Below, in pieces: positions 6,364 through 10,462 of a stretch of DNA of 10,462 bases. Positions within the stretch are counted from its first letter, which is position 1; every line of letters begins with the position of its first letter. The translations under genes were made by a program, and so were the position numbers. Under the pieces are notes generated by a model. That model did not search any database. It saw nothing but the letters and a program-made list of their open reading frames with translations, and had not been told where the DNA came from. Source of the DNA: CAZWRK01 sp964635875 (lineage in GTDB: Bacteria > Pseudomonadota > Gammaproteobacteria > Burkholderiales > Aquaspirillaceae); the NCBI GenBank assembly GCA_964635875.1, contig CAZWRK010000138.1, forward strand, positions 1 to 10,462, in the 5' to 3' direction.

Positions 6364-6586
6364 ATTTAGGTAATTCAACTTTCGGATTCCAGGTTAAGTC
6401 CCATTCGATTACCTGCCCTATTCTTATAGGATCTAACCCATAAAGCCACTCACCAGGATTATCTGATAAACAATATCGCTCAAACTTCTCTCGGATATAG
6501 TCTGGTGACTTCCCAAGAATGCCTCCATTATTTTCCATTAATGCACAGAAAGCAACAATATTGTTTAATGTTCTTACTTTACTCAT
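6290..6586 (-). CDS. Hypothetical phage protein (98 aa)
   Basis: Not assigned to a named family. Residues 1-75 look like a compact domain (NNIVAFCALMENNGGILGKSPDYIREKFERY, then EWLYGLDPIRIGQVIEWDLTW). This 'F-ALMEN-G-KSPDYI-EK' style recalls small hypothetical proteins seen near phage replication genes; this is memory, not a search. The last 20 residues are low-complexity and overlap the nuclease gene. AAAGGA precedes the ATG closely. The start shares ATGA with the stop of the preceding gene, so translation is probably coupled. A run of seven A residues (6350-6356) near its 3' end is one base out of register with the nuclease frame. Confidence 0.7.
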   Translation of the reverse strand: MSKVRTLNNIVAFCALMENNGGILGKSPDYIREKFERYCLSDNPGEWLYGLDPIRIGQVIEWDLTWNPKVELPKYERKKPASKNKDKLQSSTVLGTGG

Positions 6587-6993
6587 AATCCTTTTTTAAT
6601 TTTGTCTATCGCATCTCTTATTAATTTTAGTTTTTCTTCTTTACCTACGGGGTTGCTCACTAACTTAATTAGAAAGGCTTTTTTAACTGCTTCTGATACT
6701 AATGTAAACATATCGTTATTTTCTACAAGCCCTACGGTTATCGCTTCTTTAATATCTTCAGGACTCCCAAAAGCCATAAACGCATTAGTTGAGTTTTTAA
6801 GATACCCCACTGGTTGTAACTTACCAAACACTAATCCTGCTCTAAGTTCTCCTCTATCCTCGTTAATAAAACAGGAGCCTAAGGCTTCAACAAATTCTTT
6901 TTTATTCCTAGTCAAGACCTCCTCAAATTTAATAGGGTCTGAAGTCATCTCATCTCTTCTGTATATTTTTGTTTCGCCATTATCGTTAAACAT
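6583..6993 (-). CDS. Hypothetical protein (136 aa)
   Basis: No family recognised. The protein is mixed alpha/beta, with residues 1-60 polar and a middle strand-like stretch (LRAGLVFGKLQPVGYL), followed by helices (SPEDIKEAITVGLVENNDMFTLVSEAVKKAFLIKLV) and a basic end (DKIKKGL). No membrane segment, cysteine motif or enzyme motif is seen. AAGGAAA lies at good SD distance from the ATG at 6993, directly overlapping the end of the preceding gene. The stop overlaps the next start (ATGA). Its place in an unbroken run of small genes between a zinc-ribbon protein and nuclease/resolvase genes suggests an early DNA-metabolism or regulatory role. Confidence 0.72.
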   Translation of the reverse strand: MFNDNGETKIYRRDEMTSDPIKFEEVLTRNKKEFVEALGSCFINEDRGELRAGLVFGKLQPVGYLKNSTNAFMAFGSPEDIKEAITVGLVENNDMFTLVSEAVKKAFLIKLVSNPVGKEEKLKLIRDAIDKIKKGL

Positions 6994-6995
6994 TA

Positions 6996-7445
6996 TTATT
7001 TTTCCTTCCCTGTTAATTTTCTTAATGTGTCTTCTAATTCTTCTAAGGCATCCATAATATCCTTATCATCCTTATTGTGAAGTTTAAATCCTGATTTCTT
7101 TGCTTTGTTCCACCCTTCAATAACTCTTTCCATTATTTTTAATAGAGGAGTCACATCATCCTCACTATTTTCTCTAACCTGTTCGACCATAGCTTCTACT
7201 AAGCTATCTATGATCTCCCCTGGTTGTCCTACAGCGTACATATTACTAAACCTAGAACCTAATCTAGAGTTTATACCTTTGCCTGTGAAGTAGAGAAATC
7301 CGTTTATAGATTCCAAGTCCCCAGATTCAATAGCCGCTTTTAAATCATCTATTGCATTGAGTGTTTTCTGTTTACCTCTAGCATATATTTCCTGTATTTC
7401 TTTATCACTTAAACTTTTCAAGTTAACTTCTTCTTTGTATCTCAT
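6996..7445 (-). CDS. Hypothetical helical protein (149 aa)
   Basis: Not recognised. Mostly alpha-helical and charged: a helix at about residues 12-40 (DKEIQEIYARGKQKTLNAIDDLKAAIES), a glycine-rich turn (YFTGKGINSRLGSRFSNMY), then an acidic helical half ending in ALEELEDTLRKLTGKEK. The ATG at 7445 is chosen because AAGGTGA lies 9 nt upstream and the start then falls 1 nt after the stop of the preceding gene; extending the frame to 7562 would run far into that gene. It is followed 2 nt later by the next gene of the operon. No catalytic or binding motif is visible. Confidence 0.75.
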   Translation of the reverse strand: MRYKEEVNLKSLSDKEIQEIYARGKQKTLNAIDDLKAAIESGDLESINGFLYFTGKGINSRLGSRFSNMYAVGQPGEIIDSLVEAMVEQVRENSEDDVTPLLKIMERVIEGWNKAKKSGFKLHNKDDKDIMDALEELEDTLRKLTGKEK

Positions 7446-7446
7446 A

Positions 7447-7884
7447 TTATTTGTCACCTTTTTTATAGGTGAAGTCCATTGATTTTTTCCTATTGACCTC
7501 GATAATACCGTCGGGTAATTCCCCAACTTCTTTTCTATACTTGTCAACAAGATCCGCATCAACAGTAAAATTTATACTTTCTTTCAGAAAAGGTCTAAGC
7601 TTAACCTCGTCGCTTTTGTTGTATGAATATTTCGCACCATAGGCACGAAGAGAAGCCTTAACATTTTCTCCAATAATGCCAGCAAATTCAGGGTCTAGTG
7701 ATAGCCCTGCCTTGGTAATTTCCGCTTTTATAGTTTCGTATAACTCGTTTATGTAGTCCCGATGTTTTAGAAACGCGAACAAAGACTCGTCAGCCTTTGC
7801 TATTAGGACAAGCTTGCCACTCTCAACTGCAACTTTCGTTATCTCTTTTTTATTTAAGACAATTATATCTTTATCAGTAGTCAT
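7447..7884 (-). CDS. Hypothetical protein (145 aa), probable phage replication-region protein
   Basis: No named family. A helical N-terminal half (SLFAFLKHRDYINELYETIKAEITKAGLSL) leads to a segment DPEFAGIIGENVKASLRAYGAKY and a C-terminal part with VDADLVDKYRKEVGELPDGI. The arrangement resembles small conserved proteins found beside phage recombination/replication genes, but I cannot name one. No cysteines and no membrane helix. The SD is weak (AATAAGTAG), and the gene begins 5 nt after the stop of the zinc-ribbon gene, so coupling to it is likely. Confidence 0.72.
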   Translation of the reverse strand: MTTDKDIIVLNKKEITKVAVESGKLVLIAKADESLFAFLKHRDYINELYETIKAEITKAGLSLDPEFAGIIGENVKASLRAYGAKYSYNKSDEVKLRPFLKESINFTVDADLVDKYRKEVGELPDGIIEVNRKKSMDFTYKKGDK

Positions 7885-7889
7885 AATTA

Positions 7890-8564
7890 CTACTTATTAA
7901 ATATAGATCCAATAATTTGTGTAGCTTCTTTCTTTGTAAGACCCTCATTCCATAACTCAGGAGCTTTGTCTAATATAACTTTTTTCTGTGCCTCACTTGG
8001 GGCATCTCCTTCTGAGCTTGGATTCGACATCCCGCTCGTATTAGCAGAGCCGATAGTCGAGTGCAAATCTGTTTCCCAATTTATATAATCACAACCAGTA
8101 GTTCTCTTAGTTGTGAAGTCGAATTTTCTATTTACACATTCAGTAAAAGCTTTACCGTCTTTAGTTGTCTTTGCAACAACATCTCCACCACATTTAGGAC
8201 ACTTTCCTACTACCTTTTTCTCAGCTTGAGGTTTACCAAAACCACCGTAGCTTCTTACAGGTTGTGCTACATACCCTAATTTCTTTAAGCTCTCTTCTAT
8301 TACAGGAAGTTCATCTAAGAACTCTGCAATATCAGCCCCTCTAAAAGATAATAGAGTATTGATTCCGTCCTTACTTTGTACTGTAAACGTAGCAGATACT
8401 ACAGCTTCGGGAATAATTTGCTGTACTGCGTATCTATCTAGTTTTTCATTTGTTTTATTTTGTATTTCTTCTTTCAGTTTGTCAGTCATAATGTTAATAG
8501 GTAGCTCGATTATAGGATTGGTTTTAAAATAATCCTCTAACTCTGCTTCTTCGGAAAGGGTCAC
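7890..8564 (-). CDS. Zinc-ribbon protein, possible ssDNA-binding or recombination protein
   Basis: A 224-aa protein. Residues 50-100 form a strand-rich, helix-capped domain (ATFTVQSKDGINTLLSFRGADIAEFL). A zinc ribbon follows at about 121-160, with C122-P-K-C125-G-G, C143 and C158-D-Y; this spacing is like the C-terminal zinc ribbons of bacterial topoisomerase I. A Ser/Gly/Asn-rich linker (170-190) leads to a C-terminal helical motif, SEAQKKVILDKAPELWNEGLTKKEATQIIGSIF. Such 'Q-K-I...G-TKKEA--II' tails occur in phage recombination proteins as I remember them. A role in binding single-stranded DNA is plausible given the nuclease and resolvase downstream but not proven. The start is a GTG whose GTGA overlaps the stop of the previous gene; GGGGGA serves as SD. 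M26 at 8489 is a less likely start. Confidence 0.78.
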   Translation of the reverse strand: MTLSEEAELEDYFKTNPIIELPINIMTDKLKEEIQNKTNEKLDRYAVQQIIPEAVVSATFTVQSKDGINTLLSFRGADIAEFLDELPVIEESLKKLGYVAQPVRSYGGFGKPQAEKKVVGKCPKCGGDVVAKTTKDGKAFTECVNRKFDFTTKRTTGCDYINWETDLHSTIGSANTSGMSNPSSEGDAPSEAQKKVILDKAPELWNEGLTKKEATQIIGSIFNK

Positions 8565-8797
8565 TTTCTATTTCCCCCATATAAATTTTTATACTTGTTG
8601 ACTATCTCCAATAATCTTTTAATTGATAGATCGTGTTCTTGTGACAGTACACGGTATGTTTTTGGAGATTTTACTGGTTTCAGATCTGTGGGTTTCTCTA
8701 AACCTAATTTATCTAAATATATCTGTAGATTCCTTTTTGTTTTCTCATCCATAGTGTTCTTTTTTAGATCATTCAAAGTGATTTCTGTATTTTGCAT
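8561..8797 (-). CDS. Small hypothetical protein, first gene of the operon (78 aa)
   Basis: A lysine-rich, mostly helical protein without a recognised domain: a leading helix (LNDLKKNTMDEKTKRNLQIYLDKLGL), a Pro/Lys linker (EKPTDLKPVKSPKTYR) and a second helix (SIKRLLEIVNKYKNLY). The ATG at 8797 is chosen because AGGGGA lies 7 nt upstream; an ATG at 8818 and a TTG at 8833 are in frame but lack an SD. It is the first gene after the strong promoter at 8944-8972 and overlaps the next gene by GTGA. As a small basic first gene it might be a regulator or DNA-binding accessory, but nothing in the sequence proves it. Confidence 0.7.
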   Translation of the reverse strand: MQNTEITLNDLKKNTMDEKTKRNLQIYLDKLGLEKPTDLKPVKSPKTYRVLSQEHDLSIKRLLEIVNKYKNLYGGNRK

Positions 8798-8864
8798 TTT
8801 AATATCCCCTAATCGCATCTCTTTGTGTCTCAAATTTTATAATTTTATAATGTCTTCGGTTTGG

Positions 8865-8895
8865 GGTGCTACCGCCCTGCCCTAACGGTAGCACC
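8865..8895 (-). other. Perfect 10-bp hairpin in the leader of the DNA-processing operon
   Basis: GGTGCTACCG (8865-8874) pairs exactly with CGGTAGCACC (8886-8895) around an 11-nt loop. From the promoter just upstream it would occupy about +43 to +73 of the transcript, well before the first start codon at 8797. No U-run follows on either strand, so a simple terminator is unlikely. Its GC-rich stem stands out from the AT-rich surroundings. A processing site, mRNA-stabilising 5' stem or protein-binding leader element are the main options. Confidence 0.75.
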
Positions 8896-8943
8896 GCCTA
8901 TGAATATGTGTGGGTACAAGATTTTATTCTCATACTCTTAAAC

Positions 8944-8972
8944 AGTATATACCTTTTACACCCATTTGTCAA
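8944..8972 (-). promoter_or_regulatory. Strong sigma-70-type promoter of the minus-strand DNA-processing operon
   Basis: On the minus strand a consensus -35 TTGACA (8972-8967) is separated by exactly 17 bp from TATACT (8949-8944), a one-mismatch -10. Expected transcription start is near 8937, giving a leader of about 140 nt that holds the 8865-8895 hairpin before the first gene at 8797. The -35 lies 8 nt past the stop of the VWA gene, so this begins a new transcription unit. A host-RNA-polymerase promoter of this quality suits early or middle phage expression. Confidence 0.85.
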
Positions 8973-8980
8973 TGATCTTA

Positions 8981-9982
8981 TTAACCTCTTCTAATATATC
9001 TACTTAAGTCCCCTATAACAGCACCCATAAACTCTTCCTTAGTGTTACACACTGAGGGGTTCTTGAAGTAACTCTTAACTGAATCAGTTGCCATTCCGTA
9101 TGCAAACACCTTTGCTTTCTTCTCGATAGAAGAAACTTCTTTCCTTATCTCATCTCTAGACCTACCAGACTCACCGTCTGTAATAAATAAAGCGATATTC
9201 TTCCCATCTCTGACCTTTTTAAATGTCTTATCTATTTGTCTTAAAGCTCTAACCTCATCGTTACCTCCACCTGGATCTAAATCATCACGTACATTACTCA
9301 TCAATTTAGTAAACTCCATCCTCTGATAGATGTCTTTTGTAACTCTAGGTACTGAGTTAAAGGTTTGAATAGAATAATTAATTCCATTCTGGTTGAATCC
9401 TCTAACTAACACCTCAACCATATCGAAAGCAATATCACATCTCCTTATTACCCTTTTATCAACATAAGCCATTTCATCCGCCATCGAACCCGACACATCA
9501 ACCATAACAACCACATTGTACTTCTTATTCTTACGCTCGAACTTCCTTTTAAATACCCTAGGATTATCTAACATCACTTTATATAGGACTTTATGATTAA
9601 GTTTTCCCGATCTAAACCCAGAGACTTCTCGGTCATACATATTGTCCCTCATAATAGAAGCTAATTTCCTATAGAAGAAGGGGACGTGCAGAGGCTTATC
9701 ATCAAACTTATGCCCCTGTTTTTCCATACCTTCTGTAGTTGCAACTGGCATACCTTCGGGGTCTATATAGTTTCTTTGTAACATTCTAAGTAAATCCCCA
9801 GTAGAAGAGGGTAGCATACCAGCTTTTAGGGCTGATTTAATCATTCTCTCCATAGGATCTGAAATACTAGGACGTGGGGAAGGAGATGGAGAAGCTTTAG
9901 GACTCTCACTACCACCTTCCTCTATAAACTCTACAAAGTTTCCGTAGTCATCGAATATAGCTGTACCTTTTTTCTTTAACAT
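8981..9982 (-). CDS. CobT-like von Willebrand factor A (VWA) domain protein with MIDAS motif
   Basis: A 333-aa protein. Residues 1-27 are a small N-terminal segment, 28-41 a Ser/Pro linker (SPKASPSPSPRPS), and 42-155 a helical region with GFRSGKLNHKVLYKVM and RVFKRKFE. That 'G-SGKL-L-VF-R' block before the VWA domain is typical of CobT-like and other MoxR-partner proteins. The VWA domain (about 155-333) starts VVVMVDVSGSM, with MIDAS residues D162-x-S164-x-S166 and D269 in FITDGE. The usual middle MIDAS Thr is replaced by N241-D242 in GGGNDEVRAL. Such proteins work with MoxR-type AAA+ ATPases in metal insertion or complex remodelling; a partner could lie beyond 10462 but is not visible. AAGGGAG precedes the ATG at 9982, which overlaps the end of a 17-aa ORF. 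Confidence 0.9.
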   Translation of the reverse strand: MLKKKGTAIFDDYGNFVEFIEEGGSESPKASPSPSPRPSISDPMERMIKSALKAGMLPSSTGDLLRMLQRNYIDPEGMPVATTEGMEKQGHKFDDKPLHVPFFYRKLASIMRDNMYDREVSGFRSGKLNHKVLYKVMLDNPRVFKRKFERKNKKYNVVVMVDVSGSMADEMAYVDKRVIRRCDIAFDMVEVLVRGFNQNGINYSIQTFNSVPRVTKDIYQRMEFTKLMSNVRDDLDPGGGNDEVRALRQIDKTFKKVRDGKNIALFITDGESGRSRDEIRKEVSSIEKKAKVFAYGMATDSVKSYFKNPSVCNTKEEFMGAVIGDLSRYIRRG

Positions 9983-10029
9983 TCGAACTCCCTTCTTAAC
10001 TCTAATTCCAAAACATTTAATGTTTTCAT
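9976..10029 (-). CDS. 17-aa small ORF (possible leader peptide) coupled to the VWA gene
   Basis: ATG at 10029 preceded by AAAGGAG at 5-nt spacing opens a 17-codon frame (MKTLNVLELELRREFEC, then TAA at 9976-9978). It begins 2 nt after the stop of the upstream gene and overlaps the VWA start by 7 nt, with the VWA SD (AAGGGAG) inside its last codons. This is the arrangement of a leader ORF whose translation exposes or reloads the next start by coupling. Four leucines stand at positions 4, 7, 9 and 11. The good SD argues that it is translated; the product itself may have no function. Confidence 0.5.
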   Translation of the reverse strand: MKTLNVLELELRREFEC

Positions 10030-10031
10030 AT

Positions 10032-10406
10032 TTACTCCTTTAACTTTTTTCTTTGTTGTTTAATGGCGGTATTATAACCCTCTTTAAAAGCTACTTGTGT
10101 TGCTAAATCATTTAATGCATACATTAAACCTTTTAATTCCTCAATTGATTTTCTCTCACCTATCACATCATCAATCAACTCACTTATTTGTTGTTCTGCT
10201 TTTTTCACCAACTTAATCATATCCATTTCAAAAAACTTTGTATCTGGGTTTTCCCAAACTTCCATAGCTTTTAAAACTGATAATGCTTGTAAGTGTGTTA
10301 ATATCTCATCTAACTTTGTTTGCTTAATTTTCTCACTTTTTTCGGTTTTATAAGGATTATCATTACTTGCCATAAATGCCCCTGTATTTGGGTTGTAGTT
10401 ATTCAT
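10032..10406 (-). CDS. Hypothetical helical protein (124 aa)
   Basis: Not recognised. Residues 1-25 are polar and Asn-rich (NNYNPNTGAFMASNDNPY), and the rest is predicted alpha-helical with coiled-coil-like spacing (KLDEILTHLQALSVLKAMEVW, KKAEQQISELIDDVIGERKSIEEL), ending in a very basic tail (KQQRKKLKE). No cysteines, membrane helices or catalytic motifs. GGAG with 6-nt spacing supports the ATG at 10406. Its stop lies 2 nt before the 17-aa ORF and 49 nt before the VWA start, so it probably shares a transcript with the VWA protein and may be its partner or adaptor; that is context only. Confidence 0.7.
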   Translation of the reverse strand: MNNYNPNTGAFMASNDNPYKTEKSEKIKQTKLDEILTHLQALSVLKAMEVWENPDTKFFEMDMIKLVKKAEQQISELIDDVIGERKSIEELKGLMYALNDLATQVAFKEGYNTAIKQQRKKLKE

Positions 10407-10409
10407 AAT

Positions 10410-10462
10410 TTACTCCAAACTTTTTAATATTTCTTTAATTGTACCGTCAGTGTAGTAATAAA
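10410..10462 (-). CDS. 3' end of an unidentified gene (truncated by the window edge)
   Basis: Reading the minus strand from the window edge, a frame ending YYTDGTIKEILKSLE then TAA stops 3 nt before the start of the next gene. The close spacing, with the next gene's SD (GGAG) sitting in the last codons, matches the gene packing seen elsewhere. Only 16 residues are visible, so no function can be given. A MoxR-type ATPase would be an attractive candidate beside a VWA gene, but nothing in these residues shows it. Confidence 0.5.
   Translation of the reverse strand, partial: YYYTDGTIKEILKSLE

Noticed and set aside
6602..7057. 151-codon plus-strand open frame
   Set aside because: It is antisense to two well-packed minus-strand genes that have SDs and start/stop coupling, and its Ser/Leu/Ile-rich translation is what the complement of Lys/Glu-rich genes gives.
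7446..7562. N-terminal extension of the 149-aa protein to 7562
   Set aside because: It would lie entirely inside the preceding gene; the ATG at 7445 has a good SD and follows that gene's stop by 1 nt.

Overview
The window is AT-rich DNA from a tailed bacteriophage (or a large phage-derived element), most likely a metagenomic or poorly characterised one. The standard genetic code is used: TAA, TAG and TGA all end genes. Genes are densely packed, with start/stop overlaps of a few bases. The peptidoglycan hydrolases imply a bacterial host. Some genes have strong Shine-Dalgarno (SD) sequences and others have AT-rich leaders with none, so I do not assign a host phylum. No tRNA, rRNA, CRISPR array, insertion sequence or attachment site is visible, and no gene-free stretch exceeds 300 bases (the longest, 8798-8980, holds a promoter and a hairpin).

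Layout. (1) Plus strand, 1-3574: the C-terminal part of a large phage protein, probably a virion or ejected polyvalent protein, is followed by a lysis cassette. The cassette holds a glucosaminidase-like hydrolase, a zinc amidase with a long coiled-coil tail, a membrane-anchored coiled-coil protein and a two-helix holin candidate. A perfect 9-bp stem terminator (3582-3612) ends this unit. (2) Minus strand, 8972 down to 3592: a long operon starts at a near-consensus sigma-70 promoter (-35 TTGACA, 17-bp spacer, -10 TATACT) with a hairpin in its roughly 140-nt leader. In order it encodes a small protein, a zinc-ribbon protein, four small unknown proteins, a PD-(D/E)XK nuclease of the RecB/Cas4 type, a small two-CxxC protein, a RusA-type Holliday junction resolvase, a membrane SPFH/prohibitin protein, an unknown protein and an HNH endonuclease. 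This looks like a DNA recombination and processing module with one striking outsider, the prohibitin homologue. (3) Minus strand, 10462 down to 8981: the end of an unknown gene, a helical unknown protein, a 17-aa SD-preceded small ORF and a CobT-like von Willebrand factor A (VWA) protein with a MIDAS motif. This group lies upstream of the promoter and is a separate transcription unit.

The lysis genes and the DNA-processing genes converge on one terminator, as expected for late and early/middle phage regions facing each other. The most unusual items are the phage-borne prohibitin homologue, the VWA protein with its leader ORF, the perfect 14-bp inverted repeat with no U-tract just before an SD-less start, and the two long (>70 nt) gene overlaps around the nuclease and resolvase genes.
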